From: Nakamurella flavida
GTDB lineage: Bacteria > Actinomycetota > Actinomycetes > Mycobacteriales > Nakamurellaceae
Direction: 5' to 3'
Length of the DNA: 64,000 bases
Assembly (NCBI RefSeq): GCF_030811475.1
Contig: NZ_JAUSQV010000001.1
Location: 3,607,001 to 3,671,000 of the forward strand
In this document: one piece after another, positions 25,080 to 37,293 of the stretch
Position numbering within the stretch: position 1 is the first letter of the stretch
Layout: the number at the start of each line of letters is the position of its first letter
Program-made: the position numbers and the translations under genes
The notes under the pieces: generated by a model
Databases searched by the model: none
What the model was told of the DNA's origin: nothing
The model's input: only the letters and a program-made list of their open reading frames with translations

Positions 25080-26333
25080 GTGTTCGCCACCTACGGCAAG
25101 GTCCTGCGGCTGCCGGGGGCGTTCCGCTTCTCCGCCGCGGGCATGCTCGCCCGCCTGCAGATCGCCATGAACGGCATCGGGCTCGTCGTCCTGGTCTCGC
25201 TGACCCGGGACTCCTACGCCCTGGCCGGCGGCATCGCCGCGCTGTACGCCCTGTCCAACGCCGCGGTCGGACCGCAGATCTCCCGCCTCATCGACGCCCG
25301 GGGCCAGCGGCGCATCGTCCGCCTGCAGCTCGCGGTGAACGTGCCGGCGGTGGTCGGGCTGATCCTGGTCATCCAGCTGAGCACGCTGACCTGGCCCGCC
25401 TTCCCCCTCGCGGTGGTCGCCGGGGCCACCCAGCCCATCATCGGATCGCTGGTGCGGGCACGCTGGTCCACCAAGCTGCGGGGCACCGACGAGCTGCGCA
25501 CGGCCTTCGCCTGGGAGTCGCTCGTCGACGAGGCCATCTTCATCGTCGGACCGCCGCTGGCCACCGTTCTCGCCCTCTCGCTGTTCCCGAGCGCCGCCCT
25601 GGTGACGGCATCGGTGGCCACGGTGATCGGCACGTGGTGGCTGCTCTCCCAGCGGTCCACCGAGCCGGTCCCGTCGGGTCGGACCGGCGGCCTGCGGGGG
25701 CGCTCGGCCCTGCTGCTGCCCGGGGTGGGCGGACTCGCGCTGGTCTTCGTCTTCCTGGGCGGCATCTTCGGGTCCATGGAGGTGGTGACGGTCGCGTTCA
25801 CCGCCGAGGCCGGGCAGCCCGGCGCCGCCGGCCTCGCTCTCGCGCTGTACGCGGTGGGATCGTTGATCACCGGCCTGATCTTCGGTGCGGCCCGGATCGC
25901 CATGCCGATCGCCCGGCAGTTCCTGCTGTGGACGATCCTGCTGGCGGTGGTGACCGCGCCGATGCCTTTCCTGCCGTCCGTGGTGCTCGTCGGGGCCGGG
26001 CTCTTCCTGGCCGGCAGTGCCTGCTCACCCGCGCTGATCCTGGGGATGAGCCTGGTCGACCGGATCGTGCCCCCGGAGCGGCTCACCGAGGCCATCTCGT
26101 GGACCGGGTCCGGCTTGGCCGTGGGGATCGCCCTGTCCAGCCCGCTGGCCGGTGTGCTGGTCGACGCGGACGGCAGCGCCGGCATCGGCTACGTCGTCAC
26201 GGCCGGGTGTGCGGTCGCCGCCGCGCTGACCGCGCTCGCCCTGCACCGCACCCTCACCCGCGCCGTCCGGGGCGGTGACGAGGTGGTCCTCGCTACGTCC
26301 GGCGGACCCGCCGCGGACCGGTCCGCCGGCTGA
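25080..26333 (+). CDS. MFS transporter
   Basis: A 417-residue integral membrane protein with about twelve hydrophobic segments. The GTG start is chosen because it has a GGGGG-type ribosome site and begins a typical short N-terminus (FATYGKVLRLPGAFRFSAAGML); a longer reading upstream overlaps the uridine-kinase-like gene. ARLIDARGQRRIVR between segments 2 and 3 is an MFS loop A variant. Such actinobacterial MFS proteins export drugs or metabolites; the substrate is unknown. A promoter and palindrome directly upstream suggest that it is inducible. Confidence 0.87.
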   Translation: MFATYGKVLRLPGAFRFSAAGMLARLQIAMNGIGLVVLVSLTRDSYALAGGIAALYALSNAAVGPQISRLIDARGQRRIVRLQLAVNVPAVVGLILVIQLSTLTWPAFPLAVVAGATQPIIGSLVRARWSTKLRGTDELRTAFAWESLVDEAIFIVGPPLATVLALSLFPSAALVTASVATVIGTWWLLSQRSTEPVPSGRTGGLRGRSALLLPGVGGLALVFVFLGGIFGSMEVVTVAFTAEAGQPGAAGLALALYAVGSLITGLIFGAARIAMPIARQFLLWTILLAVVTAPMPFLPSVVLVGAGLFLAGSACSPALILGMSLVDRIVPPERLTEAISWTGSGLAVGIALSSPLAGVLVDADGSAGIGYVVTAGCAVAAALTALALHRTLTRAVRGGDEVVLATSGGPAADRSAG

Positions 26334-26445
26334 CCCGGGTCTCCCCGTCCGCCCGGTCCGTCCGGCCGCCGACCTCGGCCGGCCCGCCCACCTGCGCACC
26401 CGGTCCGGCGGCCGATGGATTCCCGATGCCGGTCACTCCGATGGG

Positions 26446-26476
26446 TACCGTCGGAACCATGAGGATCCCGGCATGA
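26446..26476 (+). promoter_or_regulatory. TACCGT -10 box and five-codon upstream ORF before the DUF2236 gene
   Basis: TACCGT (26446-26451) is followed after 7 nt by ATG at 26459, the spacing of a leaderless transcript. That ATG opens a five-codon frame (Met-Arg-Ile-Pro-Ala) whose TGA overlaps the ATG of the real gene at 26473. The same bases (GAGG) may serve as ribosome site for 26473, so the mini-ORF may be only a coincidence or a translational coupler. Confidence 0.35.
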
Positions 26477-27363
26477 GTGCCACCACGGCGTCGGACACCC
26501 GCGGACGCCCGCCGGCCCCGGTGGAGCTGTCCGTCGACGGCGGGCTGTTCGGGCCGGACAGCATCACCTGGCGCGTGCACGCCGACCCGGTGTTCCCGCT
26601 CGGCGGCATGCGCGCGCTGCTGTTGCAGGCGCTGCACCCGCGGGCCATGGCCGCGGTCGCCCAGCACGGCGGCTTCGAGGCCGACTACTGGGGCCGTCTC
26701 GGGCGCACCAGCGAGTACGTCGCCACCCTGACCTACGCCGATCGCACTCGGGCCGAGCGGATGGCCGCCCGGGTGCGCGGGGTGCACCGCCGGCTGAGCG
26801 CCACCGACCTGTTCACCGGCGAGACCTTCCGCGTCGACGAGCCCGAGCTGCTGCTGTGGGTGCACTGCTGCGAGGTCGAGTCGTTCCTGACGGTGGCCCA
26901 GCGGGCCGGGGTCCCGCTCAGCCCGGCCGATGCCGACCGGTACCTGGCCGAGCAGGTCACCGCGGCCGCGTTGATCGGGATCGACCCGGCCACGGTGCCC
27001 GCCGACCGGGTGGCCATGGCCGACTACTTCACCGACATCCGCCCGCGGCTGCGGACCACCTCCGAGGCACGCCGCGGTGCCCGTGCCCTGGTCGCGCCGC
27101 CCATGCCCAGCTGGGTCTCGTTCCTCACCCCGGCCCGGCCGGCCTGGGCGGGACTGGCGAGCCTGGCGTTCACCACCCTGCCCGGCTGGGCGCGGCGGAT
27201 GTACTCGTTCCCGGCCCTGCCCACCACCGATCTCGCCGCGACGGGCGCGCTGCGAGCGGTCCGGGCCGGCCTGACCACGCTGCCCGACAAGTGGCGCGAG
27301 CCGCCCGCCGTCACCCAGGCGCGGGCGCTGATGGACTCCGCGGAGCGGGCCCGCGCGAGCTGA
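26473..27363 (+). CDS. DUF2236 / MpaB-like oxygenase family protein
   Basis: A 296-residue protein of the DUF2236 (ER-bound oxygenase mpaB-like) family, recognised by SITWRVHADPVFPLGGMRALLLQALHPRAMAAVAQH, split here as SITWRVHADPV and RALLLQALHPRAMAAV, by GRLGRTSEYVATLTYAD and by LLLWVHCCEVESFL. Conserved His residues in these blocks are thought to bind haem or iron. Members are widespread in actinobacteria, mostly without known function. There are no close same-strand partners downstream, so the role stays open. Confidence 0.8.
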   Translation: MSATTASDTRGRPPAPVELSVDGGLFGPDSITWRVHADPVFPLGGMRALLLQALHPRAMAAVAQHGGFEADYWGRLGRTSEYVATLTYADRTRAERMAARVRGVHRRLSATDLFTGETFRVDEPELLLWVHCCEVESFLTVAQRAGVPLSPADADRYLAEQVTAAALIGIDPATVPADRVAMADYFTDIRPRLRTTSEARRGARALVAPPMPSWVSFLTPARPAWAGLASLAFTTLPGWARRMYSFPALPTTDLAATGALRAVRAGLTTLPDKWREPPAVTQARALMDSAERARAS

Positions 27364-27409
27364 GCCAACCCCACGGGTGCCGCGGGCGTGTGTCGCGGGG
27401 CAGGGCGCG

Positions 27410-28633
27410 TCAGCGACCGACGGTCGCACGGGGGAGCCAGCGGGTGAGCAGCCCCGCGGACAGCAGACCGACCACCCCCATCGCCACGATGCCGGTGCCC
27501 AGGGTGGACACCGCGGTGATCCCGGCGATGACGAACGGACCTACGCCGTTGCCGCTGTCCGCGAAGACCCGGAACAGCCCGAGGAACACCGCCCGCCCCT
27601 GCGGCGGGGAGGCGTCGGCGGCCAGGGTCATGACGAGGCCGGCCCCGATTCCGTTGCCGATGCCCATGACCACGCCGACCACGGTGAGCATCTCCACCGA
27701 CGAGGTCAGCGGCAGCACCACCAGACCGATACCGAGCACGAGCATGGACGGCCCCGCGGCCCAGATGCGACCGAACCGGTCCATCACCTTGCCGGCGGGG
27801 TAGAACAGCAGCATGTCCACGGCGCCGGAGATGCCGAAGACGATCGAGATGGTGACCGGGTCGAGCCCGAGATGCGCGCCCCACAGCGGGATCACCACCT
27901 GCCGGGCGGCCCGCACCGCCGCGACGAGCAGCACGGCCGTGCCCATGGTGGCGAACACGCCGCGGTGCTCGCGGAGCACCTGACGGGTGGACACCGCCGA
28001 CGGGGCAGCCGCCGCGGCCGCCGTCCCGACGGGCGGGTGGTCCGCCCGACCCGGCGGATGCCCGCCCCGGCCGGTGATGTCCCGGACGCAGAGCAGCACG
28101 ATCACCGCGGCCGCGGCGGCGGCCATCTGCACCGCGTAGGCGCCGGCCGTCCCGACCCACGAGATGACCAGCGACCCGATGAACGGGCCGGCGAACAGGC
28201 CGATCCGGAACACCCCACCCAGGGTCGACATGGCCCGCGCGCGCAGGTGGAACGGCACCACCTCGGTCAGGTACGCCTGGCGGGCCAGCAGCCAGACGGC
28301 GGTGGCCGCGCCGGTCAGGAAGATCGCCCCGGTGAACACGGCCAGCGTCGGCGCCCAGATGCAGGCGGCCATGGCCACCGCGGTGAGCCCGGCCGCGCCG
28401 ATCATGGTCCGCTTCTCCCCGAACCGGGTGGCCAGGGCCCCGGCGGGGACGTCGGCCAGCACCTGACCGAGACCGGCGGCGGCGACCACCAGGGCCGCCG
28501 TCGCCGAGGACGCGCCGAGCTGGCGGGCGGTGATGACGACGACGGGGGCGATGGCCCCCTGGCCCAGGGCGAACAGTCCCGGCGGGAGGAACGCACTGGG
28601 CGCCAGGGAGCGCAGGGTGATCGGTGCCGTCAC
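27410..28633 (-). CDS. MFS transporter
   Basis: A 407-residue protein with GTG start and about twelve hydrophobic segments in two halves separated by a hydrophilic loop (GRGGHPPGRADHPP). The first half has TRFGEKRTMIGAAGL as MFS motif A. It is encoded 117 bp after the dialkylglycine-decarboxylase gene on the same strand and could move the substrate or product of that enzyme; this link is only by position. The gap between them shows no clear terminator. Confidence 0.87.
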   Translation of the reverse strand: MTAPITLRSLAPSAFLPPGLFALGQGAIAPVVVITARQLGASSATAALVVAAAGLGQVLADVPAGALATRFGEKRTMIGAAGLTAVAMAACIWAPTLAVFTGAIFLTGAATAVWLLARQAYLTEVVPFHLRARAMSTLGGVFRIGLFAGPFIGSLVISWVGTAGAYAVQMAAAAAAVIVLLCVRDITGRGGHPPGRADHPPVGTAAAAAAPSAVSTRQVLREHRGVFATMGTAVLLVAAVRAARQVVIPLWGAHLGLDPVTISIVFGISGAVDMLLFYPAGKVMDRFGRIWAAGPSMLVLGIGLVVLPLTSSVEMLTVVGVVMGIGNGIGAGLVMTLAADASPPQGRAVFLGLFRVFADSGNGVGPFVIAGITAVSTLGTGIVAMGVVGLLSAGLLTRWLPRATVGR

Positions 28634-28750
28634 GGGCCGGACGCCTCCGCAGGGTGCTGGTCGGCCGGAGAGCCGCTGACCGCTCGACGCTATACCGCGC
28701 GTCGGGCAGGGCCGGCGGCGCGGCGGGCGGCATCCGTCACCGCGACATCA

Positions 28751-30477
<1,727 letters not shown>

Positions 30478-30543
30478 TGCCGTGCCGGCGCCACCGACGC
30501 CGTGCCCGCGTCAGGGACAGCACTTCCGTCGCCACGGACGGCG

Positions 30544-30576
30544 CTGCGGGGGAGACCCGATGGGTCTCCCCCGCAG
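30544..30576. terminator. Bidirectional terminator between the repeat-protein gene and leuA
   Basis: A perfect 15-bp stem (30544-30558 with 30562-30576) and a 3-nt loop lie between two convergent genes, 67 bp after the small protein and 24 bp after the leuA stop. The position and stability make termination in both directions likely despite the lack of a U-tract. Confidence 0.7.
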
Positions 30577-30599
30577 GGCGCCGCGAGACGGCGGGGCGG

Positions 30600-32589
<1,990 letters not shown>

Positions 32590-32686
32590 CCCGGTCACCA
32601 GGGGGTGTGGGTCGAGGGGTGCGTGGGTCGGGAGGTGGATGGGCCGGGAGGTGCGGCCGGCCCACCCCGGCCGGGTCGGCGGTCGG

Positions 32687-32851
32687 TCAGTCCTCGAGGT
32701 CCTCGGTGTCGTCCCGGCGGGTCGGGAGTCGACGGGCACCCTCGTCGTCGTCCGTGCCCAGCTCCGGCGCGTCCCGGAAGTCCTGGTCGCGGTCGGCGAT
32801 CACCTCGGTGCTGTCACGCTCGGGGTCCACTGCGCTGGTCGGGTCCGGCAT
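32687..32851 (-). CDS. Small acidic hypothetical protein
   Basis: A 54-residue, very hydrophilic protein (many Asp, Glu, Arg), likely disordered. The ATG at 32851 is preferred over an upstream start because GAGGAG lies 5 nt before it. No domain is recognised. Similar short acidic proteins are common and uncharacterised in actinobacteria. It is upstream of the leuA leader on the same strand, but the 110-bp gap and the leuA promoter argue for separate control. Confidence 0.55.
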   Translation of the reverse strand: MPDPTSAVDPERDSTEVIADRDQDFRDAPELGTDDDEGARRLPTRRDDTEDLED

Positions 32852-33072
32852 GACGTCTCCTCGGGTCACGTGGGCGGGCTCGTCCTGCCCACCGCGCCGA
32901 CGGTAGCCGCGCCGCCGATCGTTCGCCCGTGATGGCGGCCGCGATCAGTGGTGCACCTCCTGGACCGCCGGTTGCCTCCCGGCCACCCGGTGGGGCCGTC
33001 ACGCGGACGGGAGGGCAGCCCGGACACCGGCCCGAGTCGTCCACAGGGCCGACATCGGGGGATCGGCGCAGG

Positions 33073-34089
33073 TCAGAGGTCAAGGGTGAGCCGCGCGGTG
33101 AGCGAGCGCGAGACGCACGGGAAGACGAGCGTGCCGGCGGCCCGTTCGGCCTCGGTGAGCACGTTGTCGCGGTGGTCCGGCACCCCGGCCAGGACGCCGG
33201 TCTCGCACGTCCCGCAGATGCCCTCGCGGCAGGAGTACTCGATGTCGACCCCGGCGTCGAGCAGCACGTCGATCATGGCGTCGTCGGGGGAGACCACCAG
33301 CACCTGGCCACCCGCACCGACCTCGACCTCGAACCCACCGGCCAGCGCATCCGGCGGCGGGGCGATGAGGGTGGGTCGGAAGCGTTCGCTGACCAGCGAT
33401 CCCGGTCCCACCAGTCCCGTGACCGCGTCCAGCATCCGGTCCGGCCCGCAGCAGTAGACCGGGGAGCCCGCCGGCAGGTCGGCCAGGGCGGTCGGGAGGG
33501 TGGTGGCCAGGTCCAGCGGCGCACCCTCACGGGTCGCGAAGACCTGGACCTGGTCGCCGTACCGGGCCAGCACGTCCAGGAACGGCAGGGTCGAGCGACG
33601 GGTGCCGGCGTACAGCAGCCGCCACGGCAGGCCGAGCCGGGCTGCCCGCACGACCATCGGCAGCAGCGGGGTGATACCGATCCCGCCGGCCACGAAGAGG
33701 TAGCCCGGGGCGTCCCGCAGGGCGAAACGTTGCCGAGGACCGGTGATCTCGACCAGCTCACCCACCCGCAGCCCGTCGTGGACGTGGCGGGATCCGCCGT
33801 TGCCCTCGGGCTCCAGGCGCACCGCGACGGTCCAGGTCGTCCGGTCCTGCGGGTCCCCGCAGAGCGAGTACTGCCGGATGCGCCCCTCCCGCAGGTGCAG
33901 GTCGAGGTGCTCGCCGGGCTCCCAGCCGGGCAGCGGGGACGCGTCGTCCCGACCCAGCGTGATCGAGACGACTCCCTCGGCCTCCCACCGGATCTGGCGG
34001 ACCCGCACAGTGGTCACCGGGGAGGTGGTCAGGCTGGAGGTGGTGGGCGCGGTGCGGGCCGTCCCGACCGTCCCGGTGACGGCCGTCAT
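33073..34089 (-). CDS. Oxygenase reductase component (FNR-like plus C-terminal 2Fe-2S ferredoxin)
   Basis: A 338-residue phthalate-dioxygenase-reductase-type protein. Order: flavin-binding barrel (RQYSLCGDP for FMN/FAD), NAD(P)H domain (LFVAGGIGITPLLPM, CCGPDRMLD), then a plant-type 2Fe-2S domain with the Cys cluster CREGICGTCETG and a fourth Cys in VFPCVSRSL. It passes electrons from NAD(P)H to the Rieske oxygenase encoded just upstream, with which it shares a 4-bp overlap. It is the last gene of this operon. Reductases of this form serve vanillate, carnitine and glycine-betaine oxygenases. Confidence 0.92.
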   Translation of the reverse strand: MTAVTGTVGTARTAPTTSSLTTSPVTTVRVRQIRWEAEGVVSITLGRDDASPLPGWEPGEHLDLHLREGRIRQYSLCGDPQDRTTWTVAVRLEPEGNGGSRHVHDGLRVGELVEITGPRQRFALRDAPGYLFVAGGIGITPLLPMVVRAARLGLPWRLLYAGTRRSTLPFLDVLARYGDQVQVFATREGAPLDLATTLPTALADLPAGSPVYCCGPDRMLDAVTGLVGPGSLVSERFRPTLIAPPPDALAGGFEVEVGAGGQVLVVSPDDAMIDVLLDAGVDIEYSCREGICGTCETGVLAGVPDHRDNVLTEAERAAGTLVFPCVSRSLTARLTLDL

Positions 34090-35297
34090 CCGCTGTACCC
34101 GGCCCGGCGGGCCACCAGTGCCTGGAAGTGGGCGGTGATCTGGTCCCAGTAGGACACCAGGCTGGTGCGGTCAGAACCCGGCGAGTGCCGGCCGGCCTGC
34201 AGCTTGTGCAGGATCGGCAGGTCCTGCTCGTTCACCTCGTACAGGACCTCGCACAGCCGCTTGAGGGCCGGGGCGAAGTCCTCGTTCCCGGCGGCACGAT
34301 CGACGAAGACAGCCATGTGCTCGACGGTACGGTCCGGTGCGATCGGCTCGAACCCGATCACCTGGAACCAGTCCGCCTCCAGGAACAGCAGGGCGTTGGG
34401 GAAGACGCAGAAGATGTCCTGCCGCTCGAGCATCTCGGCGGGCACGTCGCCCAGCCAGGGCAGCGGCTGGTCGGTCTTGGCGGCCTTGCCCGCCGCCCCC
34501 CGCGGGTAGCAGCCGCCGAGGATCTCGCTGTCCACCACCACGTCGTCGACGTCCAGCGACGCCGCGACACTGCCGACCTGCGGGTGGATGAACGGCAGGT
34601 GGTAGAAGTCCAGGAAGTTCTCCACCACCAGCTTCCAGTTGGCGTCGATGTCGAACGGACGCTCCTGGGTCAGGTGCAGCCGGTCCATGTCGATGTGCGC
34701 CCACCGCTGCTGCAGGGGGGCGAGCAGATCGGCCAGCGGCGGAGCGACCGCGTCCAGATCGCCGCCCATCAGGTTGACGAACACCATGCCCGCCCAGGAC
34801 TCGCTGGCCACCGGCAGCAGCCCCAGGGCGTCCTTGACCTCGGTGTCCGGTGAGGTGCGGCGTTCCCGCTTGTAGTGCGGGGCGACGGCCAGCGAGCCGT
34901 CCAGGTTGTACGACCAGCAGTGGTAGGCGCACTGGATGCGCTTGGTGACCTGGATCGGCTCCTCGGTCAAGGCCATCCCGCGGTGCCGGCAGGCGTTGTG
35001 GAACACCCGGACGACCTCGTCGTCACCGCGCATCATGAGCAGCGGTCTGCCGCCCACGGTCAGGGGTTTCACGTCCCCGGGCGCGGCGACCCAGTGGGTG
35101 AACCCGGCCCACACCCAGCCGCTGGAGAAGATGGCCTGCTGCTCGTGGTCGAACTCGGCGCGGCCGGTGTACGAACGGGCGGGCAGGATCGCCCGGCCGC
35201 TGGGCCGGTCGTCCAACGGGCCGGACACGATCACGTTGCCGGATCCGGAGACCGTGCCGGGCCGGGCGGTCGTGGGGGCGTCGACGTCGGTGCTCAT
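34086..35297 (-). CDS. Rieske-type oxygenase, catalytic subunit
   Basis: A 403-residue subunit. The Rieske 2Fe-2S ligands are CRH and CAYHCW, and the mononuclear iron site is NFLDFYHLPFIHP with its His-His pair. Length and the lack of a beta-subunit gene fit the homotrimeric oxygenases that act on quaternary amines or aromatic acids (GbcA, CntA or VanA types). Its ATG overlaps the stop of the isomerase-like gene (TGATG) and its stop overlaps the reductase start, so three genes form one tight operon. The substrate is not evident; see the catabolic-locus finding. Confidence 0.92.
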   Translation of the reverse strand: MSTDVDAPTTARPGTVSGSGNVIVSGPLDDRPSGRAILPARSYTGRAEFDHEQQAIFSSGWVWAGFTHWVAAPGDVKPLTVGGRPLLMMRGDDEVVRVFHNACRHRGMALTEEPIQVTKRIQCAYHCWSYNLDGSLAVAPHYKRERRTSPDTEVKDALGLLPVASESWAGMVFVNLMGGDLDAVAPPLADLLAPLQQRWAHIDMDRLHLTQERPFDIDANWKLVVENFLDFYHLPFIHPQVGSVAASLDVDDVVVDSEILGGCYPRGAAGKAAKTDQPLPWLGDVPAEMLERQDIFCVFPNALLFLEADWFQVIGFEPIAPDRTVEHMAVFVDRAAGNEDFAPALKRLCEVLYEVNEQDLPILHKLQAGRHSPGSDRTSLVSYWDQITAHFQALVARRAGYSG

Positions 35298-36241
35298 CAG
35301 GTGGTCTCCGGCTCGGACGTGCTGGCGGTGGACGGTGTGGCGGGCGCGGTGGTGGTGGCTGCTGATGCCGATTCTGCTGCGGCGAAGGCCTCCTGGGCCC
35401 AGGTGCGCAGGGTGAGCGCCTCGGCCCACCGGTCGGACAGCTCGTGCCCGTCGGCACCGACGATGGCGTACGGGCGGGTGCCGAGCTCGGCGCAGAACAT
35501 CACGTCGGTGGCGGGGCGGCTGCCGTCGGCGTGCCGCTGCAGGATTGCGGCGAACCCGTCCTGCCACCACCCGCGGAACCGCTCCACCCACCGCTGGTGG
35601 GCCGGGAAGTCGAGCGGCACCTGCACCTGGCACCGGGAGGCCACCCGGCCCTGCACGGACCCTGTGCGCGCCAGCAGAGCAGCGATGAGGTCCTCGATCT
35701 CCGGGATGGGCTCGTCGGGCAGTTCGCAGCCGCAGACGTGGTGGGACAGGTCGATGGCCAGGTCGACGGTGGGATCGAGCTCGGCCAGCAGTCGGACGGT
35801 GGCGCGCAGATCGTTGGTCATGGTGTTGCGGTGGGTCTCCAGCTGCAGGTCCACCCCGGCGGCCGCGGCCCGGGTGTGCCAGCCGTGCACGACGTCGGCC
35901 AGTCGGACCGGGTCGGGATCGAAGACCTGGCCGCACACCACCATGTCGGGGGCGCCGATGGAGGCGGCGTACTCCAGGGCGGTGTCCAGCGCGGGGTCGG
36001 AGTCGACGAATGCGAAGACGGCGGTGCGCAGGGACGCGGCGGCGGCCGGCGGAGCCAGCTCGGCGGCGGTCGGCGCCTCCTTGGCCCCGAGATCGACCGC
36101 CAGCCCGTCGAACCCGGCCGCGGCGATCAGTTCGACCCGTTGCTCCAGGCTCCATCCGGTGTCGCTGCGGTACGGCAGTCCCTCCATCGCCCAGAGCGAC
36201 TGGTAGGTGCGCAGGACAGGTGCGGTGGCGTCGGACGGCAC
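35297..36241 (-). CDS. Sugar-phosphate isomerase/epimerase-like TIM-barrel protein
   Basis: A 314-residue protein with GTG start and the xylose-isomerase-like (AP endonuclease 2) pattern: LIAAAGFDGLAVDLG, VDLQLETHRNTMTND with a metal-type Glu and His, DLAIDLSHHVCG, and a late Glu (CAELGTRP). Most members bind a divalent metal and isomerise or cleave small hydroxy acids or sugars. It is first in the operon with the Rieske oxygenase and its reductase, and its promoter region is shared with the divergent Lrp-like regulator. The exact reaction is unknown. The last ~35 residues are Ala/Thr/Ser-rich and likely disordered. Confidence 0.75.
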   Translation of the reverse strand: MPSDATAPVLRTYQSLWAMEGLPYRSDTGWSLEQRVELIAAAGFDGLAVDLGAKEAPTAAELAPPAAAASLRTAVFAFVDSDPALDTALEYAASIGAPDMVVCGQVFDPDPVRLADVVHGWHTRAAAAGVDLQLETHRNTMTNDLRATVRLLAELDPTVDLAIDLSHHVCGCELPDEPIPEIEDLIAALLARTGSVQGRVASRCQVQVPLDFPAHQRWVERFRGWWQDGFAAILQRHADGSRPATDVMFCAELGTRPYAIVGADGHELSDRWAEALTLRTWAQEAFAAAESASAATTTAPATPSTASTSEPETT

Positions 36242-36292
36242 GGAGCCAGACCTTTCAGGATTGCGGCGCGGCGGCGGGGGAACGGCTGATCT

Positions 36293-36311
36293 GGTGACAG
36301 ACTAGGTCACC
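36293..36311. promoter_or_regulatory. Inverted repeat in the divergent regulator/oxygenase-operon gap
   Basis: GGTGAC and GTCACC flank a 7-bp A/T-containing centre, in the 139-bp gap between the isomerase-oxygenase operon and the Lrp-like gene. The symmetry and place fit an operator for the divergent regulator. The heptamer GAACGGC also occurs twice in this gap (near 36280 and 36342). Confidence 0.45.
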
Positions 36312-36350
36312 GTTCGGCGGAATCGATGGCGAGAACCGTCACGAACGGCA

Positions 36351-36363
36351 GAATTGATCCGAC
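36351..36363. promoter_or_regulatory. Motif shared with the other Lrp-regulator gap, copy 1
   Basis: GAATTGATCCGAC here and GAATTGCTCCGAT at 43802-43814 agree at 11 of 13 positions. Each lies in the divergent gap of one of two paralogous Lrp-like genes. Lrp/AsnC sites are often short A/T-centred motifs of this size. The shared motif may be the common recognition element of both regulators. Confidence 0.4.
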
Positions 36364-36380
36364 GGAAACACGGGGGCGGG

Positions 36381-37277
36381 ATGACGGGCGCACCGCTGGA
36401 CGTCGCCGACGAGGCCCTGCTCGCGGCGCTCAGCCAGGACGGCCGGGCGTCGCTGGAGACCCTGGCGCGGGTGACCGGCCTGCATCGGTCGACCGTGCGC
36501 GCCCGGACCGCCCGCTTGCTGACCGAGGTGGTCGACGTCCTGGGCATCGTGCACCCCACCGTCTTCGGTCTCGACGCCTACGCCCTGCTGCTCGTGGAGC
36601 CCGCCGGGCCCGCGCTCGCCACCGCGCAGGCCCTCGCCGCCCGGGCGGAGGTCCCGTTCGTGTCGGTGGTCTCCGGTGCGGTCGGGGTGGTGGCCGAGGT
36701 GCGGGCCGCCGATCAGCGGGGGGTGGCGGCCGTCGTCGCCGATCTCGCCGCGCTGCCCGCCGTGGCCGGCATCGAGACCTGCAGCTACGTGGACATCCTC
36801 ACCGACGCGGCGGTCCCGCCCCGGCCCGCCGGGCCGGTGGCCGTGGACGCGATCGACCGGTCGCTGCTGGCCCGGCTCCAGGTCGACGGGCGGCTGTCGT
36901 TCGCGGCCCTGGCCGAGGCCGTCGGACTGTCGGTGGGGGCGACCCGGATGCGGGTGCTGCGGCTCCGCGAGGAGGGGGTGCTGCACATCGGGGTACGGCT
37001 GCGCCCCGCGGCTGTGGGCGTCCTGCAGGCCGGTGCCGCGTTGACCGTGCGCGGCGACCTGCCCGCCGTCCTCGACGCGATCGGCCGTCGCCCGCGCGTC
37101 ACCTACCTGGCCTCTGCCCTCGGCCGGTGGTCCGTGATCTGCACGGTGCGCGCCGACTCCCCGGCCGGCCTCGCCGACGAGCTCGACGCGCTGCGCCAGG
37201 TTCCCGGGGTGAGCGGGCTGCGGAGCTGGACGCATCTGCGGTTGGTCAAGGAGCGCTACCAGGACGGAGCGGGCTGA
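36381..37277 (+). CDS. Lrp/AsnC-family regulator, tandem double-domain form (copy 1)
   Basis: A 298-residue protein built from two Lrp-like halves. Each half begins with a winged HTH (DEALLAALSQDGRASLETLARVTG with LHRSTVRAR; DRSLLARLQVDGRLSFAALAEAVGLS with VGATRMRVLRLRE) followed by a ligand-type RAM-like domain. The C-terminus LRSWTHLRLVKERYQ closely matches the second regulator at 43924. The ATG at 36381 has a GGGGGCGGG ribosome site; an upstream ATG in frame lacks one. It is divergent from the oxygenase operon and convergent with the ureohydrolase, 16 bp apart. Likely role: amino-acid-type effector control of the locus. Confidence 0.88.
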   Translation: MTGAPLDVADEALLAALSQDGRASLETLARVTGLHRSTVRARTARLLTEVVDVLGIVHPTVFGLDAYALLLVEPAGPALATAQALAARAEVPFVSVVSGAVGVVAEVRAADQRGVAAVVADLAALPAVAGIETCSYVDILTDAAVPPRPAGPVAVDAIDRSLLARLQVDGRLSFAALAEAVGLSVGATRMRVLRLREEGVLHIGVRLRPAAVGVLQAGAALTVRGDLPAVLDAIGRRPRVTYLASALGRWSVICTVRADSPAGLADELDALRQVPGVSGLRSWTHLRLVKERYQDGAG

Positions 37278-37293
37278 GCCGGGGAGGCGCCGG

